From CAYVQU01 sp964453155 (GTDB taxonomy: Bacteria > Chloroflexota > Anaerolineae > Anaerolineales > UBA11858): 64,000 nucleotides of DNA. Both the position numbers and the translations under genes were made by a program. Shown here one piece after another: positions 40,304 to 50,606 of this stretch. The stretch is from positions 1 to 64,000 of the forward strand of contig CAYVQU010000001.1 of the NCBI GenBank assembly GCA_964453155.1, written 5' to 3'. Numbering within the stretch: position 1 is the stretch's first letter; each line of letters opens with the position of its first letter. Under the pieces are notes generated by a model. The model worked only from the letters and a program-made list of their open reading frames with translations, was not told where the DNA came from and made no database searches.

Positions 40304-42430
40304 TCATTTCTCGGGCAATAAGACCTGAACCCCGGTTTGAAAGCCGTTTTGATATTCGATTCCATTTAAAATCTTAGTATATGGAAAGTTGACATTCTCA
40401 GCTACAAACTCGGTAACTGCGCGGGTATAAAGGGGGATGAAGGGCCGCTGATCGGCCAACATTTTTTGCATCTGCAACCCATATTCGCGCCCGTTTTCCA
40501 AATCATTAGCCTGCTCGAAAGCCTCTGCCAGGATATCAAACTCAGCATTTTTGAAGCAAGAGGTATTCAATCCGCCAGTTTCAAGCGTACAGTTGCTGCT
40601 ATGCCAGAAAGTTTCGAAATATCCTGGATAAGCTGGGTTGCCAAGAGAGGTGCCAAAGATATATAAGTCATAATCTGCAGCCACGAAAACTGCATCGAGG
40701 ATAGCATTTCGGTCTGTCAGCTCGGATTGCACCGGAATTCCCAAATCCCGGGCCCATTCTGAAATCCTGTGAGTGAAAGTGGCCCGAACAAAATCAAACT
40801 CAGGACCAGGACCTAAAATTGTAATTTCAGGCATCGGATCACCCGTTGGCATCGTCAAACCATCGCCGGGGAGTATTGCTTGGGCGGCAGCATCCCAGGC
40901 CGGTTCGGTTTTCCAGACCCAGCCGGCATCTTTTAGAACCTGGACTGCCAGGGTCACTCTTTCTTGACGCGATCGTTTTTGATAAGGGTTGACGATATCA
41001 GGGTTATGCCAAAAAGTGTTTTCCGGCAGAACGGAGGAATACAACGGTTGGAGGGTAGCAGTCGAAACTTCTGTGATGATCCATTCACGATCCAGAAGAA
41101 TGTCAAACACCTGTCGAAATTCAGAGGTTGAGAGGGGGTATTTCTGGGTATTAAAAGCTAAATAGAACATTTCGTTGGCAGAGTTGGTAATCTCAACCAG
41201 GTGTTCTCCATTCCGCAACTCATCGATCTGGGGCGGCGTCAGCCCAATCGGATTAAGAACATAATCAATATCCCCACGCCCTAATGACTTCAGGGCGGCT
41301 TCTTGGGATCCAAAAATAACATAATCCAACCCAGGACTAAAAGCCTGATCTTGATACTGCCATAATGGATCACTCGCGGGTTCGCCATACAAAGTATTTG
41401 TCATCCCATTTACAAATTGGCGGGTCCAAGTCCCATTCCGGTAACCGGTGAGGAGGGTATCGCGAAAATAGTATTCATCATTGGGAACCAAGCGAATTAA
41501 TTCTCCCGGCAGCCAATCGGCTAGTTTATAACCACCTGCAACCGGGTAATCTTGAACATCGTGTGAGTACAAATGTTGCCGGGCCTGTTCATAGACATCA
41601 TCATAAGTTGCCCAACTATCACAAAGCGACTGCTCAGAGGGGGTCAACTTTAGAGCAGCACAATACGCTGGCCGGTCATCAAGCGGCGGCAAGGTTGTCC
41701 GAATCATTTCCTGGGCCTCAGAAACAATATCTTGCCAATAATGTTTGGGGAGGATGGGCGCTAGGGCGATGCCAAACTGCCAGGTTTTTAAGGTTGGCGC
41801 TTGCCCCCTAAAGGTGTACTTCACTTGATATTCCCCCTGAGCGACGACCTCGATATTCGTTCCCTCCGGGCGGCAAAGATCGGCCCAGTAATGGGTGAGT
41901 TGCAAGTCCTGGCAAACCTGAATGGTAAATTCCACATCTTGGGCAGTGATCGGAGCACCATCACTCCAGACGGCAGCGGGGATCATCTCAACTACAATTT
42001 CCCAGGAGCCATCTTCGGTTGGTTGTGGGCTAGGAATATCCAGCGCTAGAGAGGGTACAAATTGATACTGCTGACCTGCTAATGTGAAAAGATGAGCGGC
42101 ATCATTTCCAATGATATACCCTGTCCAAACTGAACTGCCCGGGCCAAGGTAATTCCAGTAATTTAGGGAGGCCGGTTCTTCATAGATTCCAATCCGAAAT
42201 ACATCACAACAACGCTCATCAGCTGCTGGGATGGTGGGTTCCGCAGTCGGCTTGGGAGTTGATTTCTGAGCGGTTGGTTCGGTTTCTAACTCTTTTTCGG
42301 CGGCCGACGTCTGCACTGCCACCGCGGTTTGAGAGCTCGCAGTAGGTTCAGGATTACCCGTTTGGCAACTCGAGAGAAAAAAGAGTGCTATTCCAACGAA
42401 AATGCTACCAATGATATTTTTTTGATACAT
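40304..42430 (-). CDS. Family-5 (peptide-type) ABC substrate-binding lipoprotein A
   Basis: 708 aa, signal peptide with LSSC (Cys22) and a Thr/Pro/Glu linker. It contains the SBP_bac_5 core: FRIGIYEEPASLNYW, VWSDGAPITAQDVEFTIQV, FRQVFDILLDREWIITEV. Binds oligopeptides, nickel chelates or sugars in other family members. It is the last gene of the 40-60 kb transport region, beyond the MoxR terminator, so must have its own promoter; none is obvious. Confidence 0.88.
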   Translation of the reverse strand: MYQKNIIGSIFVGIALFFLSSCQTGNPEPTASSQTAVAVQTSAAEKELETEPTAQKSTPKPTAEPTIPAADERCCDVFRIGIYEEPASLNYWNYLGPGSSVWTGYIIGNDAAHLFTLAGQQYQFVPSLALDIPSPQPTEDGSWEIVVEMIPAAVWSDGAPITAQDVEFTIQVCQDLQLTHYWADLCRPEGTNIEVVAQGEYQVKYTFRGQAPTLKTWQFGIALAPILPKHYWQDIVSEAQEMIRTTLPPLDDRPAYCAALKLTPSEQSLCDSWATYDDVYEQARQHLYSHDVQDYPVAGGYKLADWLPGELIRLVPNDEYYFRDTLLTGYRNGTWTRQFVNGMTNTLYGEPASDPLWQYQDQAFSPGLDYVIFGSQEAALKSLGRGDIDYVLNPIGLTPPQIDELRNGEHLVEITNSANEMFYLAFNTQKYPLSTSEFRQVFDILLDREWIITEVSTATLQPLYSSVLPENTFWHNPDIVNPYQKRSRQERVTLAVQVLKDAGWVWKTEPAWDAAAQAILPGDGLTMPTGDPMPEITILGPGPEFDFVRATFTHRISEWARDLGIPVQSELTDRNAILDAVFVAADYDLYIFGTSLGNPAYPGYFETFWHSSNCTLETGGLNTSCFKNAEFDILAEAFEQANDLENGREYGLQMQKMLADQRPFIPLYTRAVTEFVAENVNFPYTKILNGIEYQNGFQTGVQVLLPEK

Positions 42431-42448
42431 CGTGCGGTCTCCTGCCGC

Positions 42449-42522
42449 AAAAAAAATAAGAACCGCGGTTTCTCACCGGTCGCAACAGCATATCGTTACG
42501 ACACCAGTAAAGGCCGCGGTTC
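42449..42522 (-). terminator. Terminator after the moxR operon
   Basis: Minus strand GAACCGCGG (42522-42514) pairs with CCGCGGTTC (42468-42460) across a loop of about 45 bases, followed by TTATTTTTTTT. The arm AACCGCGGTT (42461-42470) is itself palindromic. Confidence 0.7.
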
Positions 42523-42538
42523 GGTCGAAATTTCAACT

Positions 42539-43492
42539 TCAAGATAATGAATGTTTGCCCCCAGGAACCGGTATCCGGTCAAGAATTTCAGAGAGAATGA
42601 CTTGCTCACTTAAGTCTTGCAGATGAGCACCTGGTGCCAAGATCATGCGATGCCCCAAAACAGCTTCCGCCAAAATTTGGACGTCATCGGGGATGACAAA
42701 ATTGCGGCCAATCATCGCCGCCCGGGCCTGCCCGGCGCGGTAGAGTCCCAAACTGCCTCGGGGGCTGGCACCTAAATAAGCATCAGTATGGTTTCGGGTT
42801 CGGCGCACAATTTCGACGATATACCGTTTGACCGCCGGATCGACATGGACAGATTGAATTTCTTTCTGAGCTTGTAAAACTTCAGCAACAGGTACAACTG
42901 GGGATAGAGCTTCAATGGGATGCCCAAATTGTTGGCGATCTAAAACATCGAGCTCATCGCCAAAATCAGGATACCCAAGTTTGATTCGCATTAAAAAGCG
43001 GTCGAGTTGGGCTTCGGGTAACCGGAATGTACCCTCATATTCAATCGGGTTTTGGGTTGCCAGAACCATAAATAATTCGGGTAAATCGCGCGTCGTCCCG
43101 TCAACGGTAACCTGACGCTCCTGCATGGCTTCTAACAATGCCGATTGGGTTTTAGGTGTTGCCCGATTGATTTCATCGGCTAAAACGATCTGAGCGATGA
43201 TGGGGCCAGGGCGATATTCAAAAGTGGCGGTGGACTGATTGAAAATAGACACCCCGGTGACATCACTGGGCAGCATATCAGGGGTGAATTGAATCCGCCC
43301 AAATGAGCCGCCAATCGATTGGGCCAAACTCCGTGCCAGCATAGTTTTGCCAACGCCAGGAACATCCTCAATCAGCAAATGTCCCTGGCTCAGCAAACAA
43401 TTTATCGCCAGTTCCACTGTGGCTCGTTTACCAACAATCACTTGTTCAATATTGGCGACTAATTTCTCGGATAATGTTTGAACTAATTTCAT
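42539..43492 (-). CDS. MoxR-family AAA+ ATPase
   Basis: 317 aa. Walker A GVGKT (in EDVPGVGKTML), Walker B LADEINR, sensor ATQNPIEYEGT, arginine finger region ASPRGS. These chaperone-like ATPases usually stand next to DUF58 and transglutaminase genes, as here. Its ATG overlaps the stop of the preceding fusion gene (ATGA), so the two are co-translated and very likely act as one system in cell-envelope protein maturation or peptidoglycan-related modification. Confidence 0.94.
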   Translation of the reverse strand: MKLVQTLSEKLVANIEQVIVGKRATVELAINCLLSQGHLLIEDVPGVGKTMLARSLAQSIGGSFGRIQFTPDMLPSDVTGVSIFNQSTATFEYRPGPIIAQIVLADEINRATPKTQSALLEAMQERQVTVDGTTRDLPELFMVLATQNPIEYEGTFRLPEAQLDRFLMRIKLGYPDFGDELDVLDRQQFGHPIEALSPVVPVAEVLQAQKEIQSVHVDPAVKRYIVEIVRRTRNHTDAYLGASPRGSLGLYRAGQARAAMIGRNFVIPDDVQILAEAVLGHRMILAPGAHLQDLSEQVILSEILDRIPVPGGKHSLS

Positions 43493-46400
43493 GATTCATC
43501 CTCTAGCGTAACATTAATATATAAGGGTGGGTTTAACCAAAATATGGATCGTAAAATACCGATTTGAAAAATTTTTACCAAGAAAAATACCAACCATAGT
43601 CGATAGCGAAGTTGTTGATAGGTTTTTATCACATCCTTCGATTCAGCGGTGGTTCCCGCGGAATTAAACAATAAGCTCACAAAAACATCTACGATGCGAT
43701 CGAACAAAACCCTGCTTTCAGCAATCCATTCCGACCAATGACTTCCCTGACTAACCTGGTGGGTCAAACGCTCAAATAAGGTTTGATACCGATAAACCGT
43801 ATCACCAGGATTGAGCGGGATCCCACACCACCGGCCGTAACGATAAATTCGCTTGAATAACTGCGGGACCAGGATTTCTACCGGCAATCGAGATAGCCAC
43901 CAATCCACGATTAAACCAAACCCAATCAGGACCCCGATTACGAAAAATAATCCCGACCACAGACTTTGGACCCAATTCTCAAAGGAAAATGGATTTTCAG
44001 GGATGAGTGGTTTCAAATCCAATTCAAAATTATCAACCAATTCGAGGAAGGGTTCTACCGGGCGGTCAATCGCCTGGCGGCCGCCGGTGGGTTCAAATAT
44101 CACCCAACCATATTCCGGGAAATAAATTTCCACCCAGGCATGGGCTTGATCTGCGGTGATAATGAATTGACCATTCTCGGCATCATAGTTTTCACCGACA
44201 TAGCCTTGAACATATCGGGCGGGCAACCCGGCTGCGCGCGCCAAGACAACCATCGCGGTTGAATAATAATCGCAATAACCTTTTTGCAGGCTGAACAGGA
44301 AATAATCGGCAACATCAGCCCCGGCCGGCCCGGTGGATACATCCAGGGTATATGGAAACTGCCGTAGATAGCGTTCAATCGCGACCGCTCGATCGTAAGG
44401 GGTGGGTTCAGTCGCGGTTAAGTCGCGGGCCAACGACAAAACCCGATCAGGCACGGTAGCTGGCAAAATCAGATAACGATTACGAACCCAAGCCGGATAA
44501 ATTTGACTGGCGGCCTGCAACTCCTCCACGCTAGCAATCTGGACTAGCGAATCAGCTCGATACGAGTCGGCGTCGACCGTGGCACCGAAAATATCGAACG
44601 CCCCAATATCATACTCTCTCATCCGCCAGGAAACCCGGAAATCTTGATCGACACTCAACGGATCCCCTACGGTGTGCATCAGCCCGCCCAGGTTGGTGGC
44701 CATATTAATTTGTTGGCGAATCAGCAAATTATCCCCAGTGCCAATTGAAATGATGCGTTCTCCCGGAGTGTGATCCACAATATCGGCCTCGCGCGATTCC
44801 CAACCATAACCAATGTAGCGATCATATGTTAAGCTGCGAAGATAGAGGGGCTGCAAAGCCGCAAACATGTCAGTTTCAGGATGACCGGATTGGAGCGATT
44901 CGATCGCGACCGTCATGACAACTTGGTCTGCCAACTCTGGACCGGAACCGATCAAATGTGAATTGGGCAGTCCCCCAGCTCGACGGATATCGAGGGTGTC
45001 GCGTTGTTTGGAAGACTGATTCTCTAAGCCCATCGATTGGGCCAAATCGGCCGAAGCTGCGCTTTGGCCCGTCATCTGACGCGCCCAATTGGCCATCTTC
45101 TCAATCGATATCGAGGGGATCGTCAATGAAAACAGCATCAACCCCAGGGTTAGTAACACAGCTGCCAATGAAAATTTAGAGCGGATTTGGCTGGCAAAAT
45201 TGAGACGCTCTAACTGCCAGGCCGTCTCTTTGGTATCGTAAGTGTTAAATACCATCAAGGCACTAACCGCACCCAGCATAAAGATTATGTCGTAAGAACT
45301 ACTCCGCACCGAAGCCAAACTAAAAACAACCAAAGCTAACGCCGGGAAAAACCCGAATAGGGGGTTCTTTCGACGGAAAAGTCCCCACATCGCCCAAACA
45401 GTTACCGACCAAATTACCAGGCCCCAAATAAAAGTGATCACAACTGGATCGAAAATGGCCTGACCTTGAGCCAAGGTTACACCCCAGGTCCACAACCGGT
45501 TCCCCAAAGCGACTACGCCATCGGTAAATTTGTTCAGCGTAATCATAAACGGTTGAAAATCGGGCTGACCGGCCCGATCCATAACCCAGGCCGTAATTTG
45601 GGGCACTAACCGGGCGGCGCGGATGAAAAGATTCGCAACCACATCTCCGAGACGTCCCACCCGGAGGGTTGTTATGCCAAGGCCAATTCCACTACCAATT
45701 AGCGCCGCCCACCGTCCTTTTAGCTTTGACACTGTTAATCCCCAACCAATCAGAATCCCTCCAACTAGCAAAGACCAGAGAAAATCTCGTTCCAAACCCC
45801 GCACCGCATCACTGATGAGCCGCACCATCATCCCAAAAAACACCAGGATCAGGGCCCAATTTCGAAACAGGCGTTTAAATTTCTGCCAGGCGACTTCCCA
45901 CCGATCAACGGATGCCGACGAGCGGCCAGAGCGACGCAACAAAAATTTGAGTTCGTCTTTTAATTCTTTTTCGGGGCTGTCTAGCAAATCAGCACTAATG
46001 GTGTAATGGGCAACCCCTAACTTGAGCAGACGTTTGCGAAAAATCTCAAGCTGACCTTCACCCCCAAACGAAACCGGATCTAAAATGAGAACAGTTGGCA
46101 CGATACCAACGCGCTTGATTAATTCCAGGGCATTGACCCACTCGGGCGAGAGGCTGGGGGTAATGACGATGAGACTCGTCCGAGCCCCTAAAGAAGTCCG
46201 CAAGCGATCCAGAACTTGGGGTAATTTTGCGCCCCCAGGCTGAATCTTAGCCAATGACTTAAGGATCGCCCAAAGATGAGTATCCCCCATTTTGGGCGGA
46301 TGCCAGGCCAATTCGTCGCCATGCGAGACAAACCCGACATGTTTACCTAATTGCAATCCCCGGTTGGCTAGGGAGGCCCCCAATATCACGCCATGTTCGG

Positions 46401-47172
46401 TAGTAGAACGTTTACCTTCCCCAACCTGAACCGCGGCATCCAAATCGAGCAGAATCCACCAATCGCTGGTGGGTTCATCATCGAAAATGTGAACAAATGG
46501 CTCCCCAATACGGGCAGTGGTCGGCCAATGAAGCCAACGTAAACTATCACCCGGTACATATTCACGAACCCCGGTAGTACTGACGGTTTGTTTGATGGCT
46601 CTGATCGAGGAATTTCCTTCTCCGATCCGCTCGCCAGAGGCAATTTCAATTTCCGGCAAGGCAATTACCGGCGGTGCAACCATCATGTTAACCGCATCGG
46701 CGTAGTCCACTGTCACTTCATAAATTCCAAAAGGATCACCCGATTCTAAGGTCACCGGACCTAAAGTATAAATGCCGCGCTGACTGCATACGCCTTGGGT
46801 ATGCCAATTGTGGTACCGCCAACCCTGAACTTCCGCCACTGAGCTGATTTCATACTCACTCATATCTGAGTGATCATCCACGGCAACCCAAAGCCCTGGG
46901 GCCCAACTGTTATTTTCGAGGGACACCCGTTCTCGCAATTGATCCCCAACCTGCTTCCAATCAAAGCGCATTTCTCTTTCTATGCGCAACCCCCGTTTCA
47001 AAGAATACGTCCAGATATAAGCCAACAACCACATCCCCCCAAATCCCGCTAACAAGATCACCCAGCCCTTAAATGGGAAAAACAATTGGATAATTAATAA
47101 TCCAATTACCACTACCGGGAGCAAACGAGTTTTAAGTTTTAGCGTTCTGACGGGTTCATCGCGGGGTGTCAT
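43489..47172 (-). CDS. DUF58 protein fused to a TgpA-like transglutaminase membrane protein
   Basis: 1227 aa from ATG 47172; the frame is open to 47241 but that part runs through a hairpin. Residues 1-430 are DUF58: two N-terminal helices, VREYVPGDSLRWLHWPTTARIGEP, and an MIDAS-less vWA-like domain (WWILLDLDAAVQVG). Residues 440-720 hold about nine membrane helices (DUF3488 type). From about 900 comes a transglutaminase-like domain with Cys967 (GYCDYYSTAM), a His in DQAHAWVEIYF, and an Asp/Glu in FEPTGG. DUF58 and TgpA are normally separate genes. Two further helices follow, and a DUF4129-like tail. Works with MoxR. Confidence 0.88.
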   Translation of the reverse strand: MTPRDEPVRTLKLKTRLLPVVVIGLLIIQLFFPFKGWVILLAGFGGMWLLAYIWTYSLKRGLRIEREMRFDWKQVGDQLRERVSLENNSWAPGLWVAVDDHSDMSEYEISSVAEVQGWRYHNWHTQGVCSQRGIYTLGPVTLESGDPFGIYEVTVDYADAVNMMVAPPVIALPEIEIASGERIGEGNSSIRAIKQTVSTTGVREYVPGDSLRWLHWPTTARIGEPFVHIFDDEPTSDWWILLDLDAAVQVGEGKRSTTEHGVILGASLANRGLQLGKHVGFVSHGDELAWHPPKMGDTHLWAILKSLAKIQPGGAKLPQVLDRLRTSLGARTSLIVITPSLSPEWVNALELIKRVGIVPTVLILDPVSFGGEGQLEIFRKRLLKLGVAHYTISADLLDSPEKELKDELKFLLRRSGRSSASVDRWEVAWQKFKRLFRNWALILVFFGMMVRLISDAVRGLERDFLWSLLVGGILIGWGLTVSKLKGRWAALIGSGIGLGITTLRVGRLGDVVANLFIRAARLVPQITAWVMDRAGQPDFQPFMITLNKFTDGVVALGNRLWTWGVTLAQGQAIFDPVVITFIWGLVIWSVTVWAMWGLFRRKNPLFGFFPALALVVFSLASVRSSSYDIIFMLGAVSALMVFNTYDTKETAWQLERLNFASQIRSKFSLAAVLLTLGLMLFSLTIPSISIEKMANWARQMTGQSAASADLAQSMGLENQSSKQRDTLDIRRAGGLPNSHLIGSGPELADQVVMTVAIESLQSGHPETDMFAALQPLYLRSLTYDRYIGYGWESREADIVDHTPGERIISIGTGDNLLIRQQINMATNLGGLMHTVGDPLSVDQDFRVSWRMREYDIGAFDIFGATVDADSYRADSLVQIASVEELQAASQIYPAWVRNRYLILPATVPDRVLSLARDLTATEPTPYDRAVAIERYLRQFPYTLDVSTGPAGADVADYFLFSLQKGYCDYYSTAMVVLARAAGLPARYVQGYVGENYDAENGQFIITADQAHAWVEIYFPEYGWVIFEPTGGRQAIDRPVEPFLELVDNFELDLKPLIPENPFSFENWVQSLWSGLFFVIGVLIGFGLIVDWWLSRLPVEILVPQLFKRIYRYGRWCGIPLNPGDTVYRYQTLFERLTHQVSQGSHWSEWIAESRVLFDRIVDVFVSLLFNSAGTTAESKDVIKTYQQLRYRLWLVFFLVKIFQIGILRSIFWLNPPLYINVTLEDES

Positions 47173-47210
47173 ACAAGTCTTACTGCTAAGTGACAAAAGC
47201 GGTTCAATCC

Positions 47211-47253
47211 TTACAATAGGCGGTGTGACTTCCAGCCACACCGCCTATTGTAA
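47211..47253. repeat. 17-bp perfect hairpin after the fused permease gene
   Basis: TTACAATAGGCGGTGTG (47211-47227) and CACACCGCCTATTGTAA (47237-47253) are exact reverse complements around a nine-base loop. It begins one base after the stop codon (47255-47257) of the TPR-permease gene and has no T-run in the minus direction. Confidence 0.85.
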
Positions 47254-47254
47254 A

Positions 47255-50200
47255 CTACACTTCTCGTAACCGGGGATTAATCACTCGATCGAGGGCAAAC
47301 CCAAAGAGAGCAAATGCCAGACCGGTGATCATCAACAGGCCAATCGGCTCCAAAATCCAATAATAATGCCCCAAGAGATGAGCACTGTTATCAAAGGCAT
47401 CAAAAACCACTTTCCCCCAGGTTGGCAAATAGGGATCACTCAACCCGAGATATGCCAGGGTGGCTTCGTAAAATACATATCCCGGCACCATGATGACCAG
47501 TTGAGGTAACAAAATTGGCACAATCCGAGGGATCAGATATTGGAAAACTATCCGGCGATTTCCCGCGCCGTAAGCCCGGGCACCTTCAATATAATCGGCT
47601 TCTTTCACCTGTAAAAATGCGGCCCGATAATTTTTAATCGAACTGCCAAAGATGTTCAGCAGCACAATAACCCCCAAAATGACCCAGATACTCTTGGAAT
47701 ACATGATATAGATCATGACGGCAATCGGCAAGGTGGGCAAAATAATGTTGATTTCAGTAATTCGTTGAATTAGATTATCGACCCAACCCCCATACCAGAC
47801 CCCAAACGCAGAAATGAACATCGCGGCCAGGCCCGTACCAACTGCCCCCAGTAATCCAAATGCCAACGCGACTGGCGTCCCCCATAACAGAGCGACCTTC
47901 AAATCCCGCCGGTGATGGTCGGTTCCAGCAATCCCATGGACGCGGCCGTAGAGTACAAATTCAGCCTCAAAATCTGATTCGGATTCAAACACAATACCGC
48001 TGACTTTGAGTTGATAGCGCCCATTTAAGGGAGTCGGTTCTTCGAAATTGGGATCGGCAAACAGCCCGATTTGGGGTGCCAACCCCCTCAACCGACGTTG
48101 GAGGCGTTCATCTTGAACCATACGGTAAATATGAGGATTCTCAAGTGAAAAACTACTCAACCGGATTTCACGCTGATCGGGGGTCAACCAAGTTAGCGAC
48201 ACATGTGGCAGTTTTTCATCAAACTCACTCGCGAAAAAGAGGGTCAGCTCTTCAGGGAATTGGGCGTAGTTGTAGTCAAATTCAAAAATCACGGTCACAT
48301 CGGTAGTCTCTGCATTGACTTGTTCGTAAACCTTGGTGACCGCTGGGGCACGGGTATCCAGAATTAATGTCTCAGGTAATTTTTCGGTGCGGAACCAATT
48401 CGTCCACCCAGGGGCCGCGTTGCGCGGGTATTTTTCCCATGAATCGGTCGTATGGGTCCGCCACAACACAACGGCTTCATTATATGGCAGGGCGAAAACA
48501 GTATATATGGAAACGCCAATCAATATCAAAATTACTGCCATCCCCACCAACGCGGAAGGGTACCGGCGCAGCTCTTTTACGAGCGATTTTTGAGTATTGA
48601 ACAGACCCTTCCGGCCCTGCCAACCGCCTACAAACAGAGATTTCAGGAAATTTGGAATTGCGCTCAGCGCGTGGGACAATTCAGTGATGCCCCTGAATAT
48701 CACGGTTGGTACCGCACCCACTCGGGTAAGCCACGTCGCAGATCGTCTAACAGTAAGCATTCGATTTCCGTTGTTCCCGAGCCGTACTTTGGGGTCCACG
48801 AGACCATATACCAAATCCAATACAAAGACTGTTATTGCCAAAATATAGGCGAATATCACCACAATGGCCACAATGATGGGGGTACTGGTGTTATTAAACC
48901 GCGTAACCGCCTGTAAAAAGAGCTGACCAATTCCGGGCCAATGGAATAGCAGTTCGAGCGCGATTGCAGTTTCCCAGAGGGTGATCATCATCATTGCAAA
49001 ATTGGTAATCACATAAGGAAAAGTTGGTCGCAAAATGTATTTACGTTCAATCGCACGTTCCGACAAGCCCATCGCTTTGGCCATTTCGACATAATCTTCC
49101 TGCGAATAGATCAGGAAAAATGTTCGCCAGGCGTAAACTCCTTGGAAGAAAACGCTCAAGAAAATCGCCAGTACGGGCATGATCAGTTGTTTTGCCAAGA
49201 CCCCTAAAAATCGGCGGGAATAATCGGCATATTGGAGATCGATGGCCACCGGGAAAGGCAGCCAGCGTAATTGCGCCGCTAAAATTAGGATTAATAAGAT
49301 GCCATAGATCCAACTTGGGGCCGAACTCAAAGCAGCCAGGACCGCACTCATCCGGTCGAGCCAACTACCATATTTGCGCGATAAAAACAGGGCGACAAAA
49401 ATACTCGTAAAAAAGAAAATGATATTTGCGACCCCCACCAGAATCAGTGTAAATGGTAGTCGTTCTAATACCATTTCCTGGACTGAGCGATTTCCACTTT
49501 GGAATATACCCTTGAAGAAATAATTCAACCGGGCTTCTCCCAGGTTCAGCGTCAGACCATGAAACAGCCAACGAACCGTCCGCAGCATGAAAGGATCATG
49601 CAATCCCATTGATTCTTCCAACCCCCATTCCATATTTTCAAGGTAGGCGTCCTGTTCTTTTTCCGGAATTTCATCCAGACCCCCCGCCATCACAAAACCC
49701 ATGATTTGCTGAGCCACCATCCCTCGCATGATTTCATCGACATAACCGCCCATATTGGCGACCAAAATGGTCAAATAAACACCGATGACAACCGTAAAAA
49801 ACAGGGTGATGAGTTTTTTCAGCGAGTATTTTGAGAAATCGATCACCCCTTTAAATCGGTCAAACTTCTGGTTTCCTCGGACTTGCTCATCTGAAATTAG
49901 TATTACTGGTTTCCGTTCGAGGTTATTAAGAGCCCCCATAGCTTCCGAATGCTGGGCGTTAACCCGCAAGGTTTGGTGTAACAACGCTTTTTGTAGCCCA
50001 AGAGTCTGCGTCGCCTGACTTAGTAAATACCAGGCGTCATCATTGGCAGGATCGGAATGCAATATTTTTTGTAGCAGGGCGCGTGCCGCATCCCAGTCTG
50101 CTTGCCCAATTAAGACCTGAGCTTGGGAAAGTTGTGAGGCGCTGTCAGGTACTGATGATGTTTTTTGGGGAGCAGTTTGTATTTTGAGTTGGGGTTCTAA

Positions 50201-50434
50201 ACGGTCCAGTTGTTCCCTGGCATTTCCGTTATCAGGGTTCAGGCGTAAAACCTGCTGTAAAGCATATGTTTTGCCAGCCAGATCAGAAACCGCAAAACTC
50301 AAGGCATACCAGGCCTGCGCATCATCTGGATTCTGACGCAAAATACCAATTAAAATTTCTCGAGCCTGCTCGATGTTTCCAGCTCTAATTTGATTTACCG
50401 CAGCTGTAAATGATTTTGCAGTGATGGCATCCAT
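47255..50434 (-). CDS. Fusion of TPR domain, DppB-like and DppC-like ABC permeases
   Basis: 1059 aa. Residues 1-190 contain two or three TPR-like repeats (AREILIGILRQNPDDAQAWY; ALLQKILHSDPANDDAWYLL). Residues about 205-560 are a full DppB permease with the coupling motif EDYVEMAKAMGLSERAIERKYILRP. Residues about 620-1059 are a DppC permease with a 200-residue extracytoplasmic insert after its first helix and the coupling motif EADYIEGARAYGAGNRRIVFQYLIPR. Such permeases are normally separate heterodimer subunits. A separate DppB/DppC pair is encoded at 52.8-55.3 kb with the same insert, so the fusion probably arose from a copy of that pair. Confidence 0.9.
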   Translation of the reverse strand: MDAITAKSFTAAVNQIRAGNIEQAREILIGILRQNPDDAQAWYALSFAVSDLAGKTYALQQVLRLNPDNGNAREQLDRLEPQLKIQTAPQKTSSVPDSASQLSQAQVLIGQADWDAARALLQKILHSDPANDDAWYLLSQATQTLGLQKALLHQTLRVNAQHSEAMGALNNLERKPVILISDEQVRGNQKFDRFKGVIDFSKYSLKKLITLFFTVVIGVYLTILVANMGGYVDEIMRGMVAQQIMGFVMAGGLDEIPEKEQDAYLENMEWGLEESMGLHDPFMLRTVRWLFHGLTLNLGEARLNYFFKGIFQSGNRSVQEMVLERLPFTLILVGVANIIFFFTSIFVALFLSRKYGSWLDRMSAVLAALSSAPSWIYGILLILILAAQLRWLPFPVAIDLQYADYSRRFLGVLAKQLIMPVLAIFLSVFFQGVYAWRTFFLIYSQEDYVEMAKAMGLSERAIERKYILRPTFPYVITNFAMMMITLWETAIALELLFHWPGIGQLFLQAVTRFNNTSTPIIVAIVVIFAYILAITVFVLDLVYGLVDPKVRLGNNGNRMLTVRRSATWLTRVGAVPTVIFRGITELSHALSAIPNFLKSLFVGGWQGRKGLFNTQKSLVKELRRYPSALVGMAVILILIGVSIYTVFALPYNEAVVLWRTHTTDSWEKYPRNAAPGWTNWFRTEKLPETLILDTRAPAVTKVYEQVNAETTDVTVIFEFDYNYAQFPEELTLFFASEFDEKLPHVSLTWLTPDQREIRLSSFSLENPHIYRMVQDERLQRRLRGLAPQIGLFADPNFEEPTPLNGRYQLKVSGIVFESESDFEAEFVLYGRVHGIAGTDHHRRDLKVALLWGTPVALAFGLLGAVGTGLAAMFISAFGVWYGGWVDNLIQRITEINIILPTLPIAVMIYIMYSKSIWVILGVIVLLNIFGSSIKNYRAAFLQVKEADYIEGARAYGAGNRRIVFQYLIPRIVPILLPQLVIMVPGYVFYEATLAYLGLSDPYLPTWGKVVFDAFDNSAHLLGHYYWILEPIGLLMITGLAFALFGFALDRVINPRLREV

Positions 50435-50547
50435 GTTCTTAGGATTTTACGTGAAACTATCCAGTCCCACAATCAAAAATTCTATACTTCTTACCAATAA
50501 GCAAAACAAGCAGTTCATTCAACCCCCACAAAACCGATAGAAATATT

Positions 50548-50584
50548 CAGCCTTGCTTTGGGAAAAAATCTCAAAGCAAGGCTG
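50548..50584. repeat. 13-bp perfect hairpin between the small membrane gene and the fused permease
   Basis: CAGCCTTGCTTTG (50548-50560) / CAAAGCAAGGCTG (50572-50584), 11-base loop. On the plus strand it is followed by a T-run, on the minus by none, so as a terminator for the minus genes it is weak. Confidence 0.7.
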
Positions 50585-50606
50585 AAAGTTTTTCAAACCA
50601 ATAAAT

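Noticed and set aside
47173..47241. Earlier start for the DUF58-transglutaminase protein
   Set aside because: The GTG at 47241 lies in the 17-bp hairpin and has no ribosome site.
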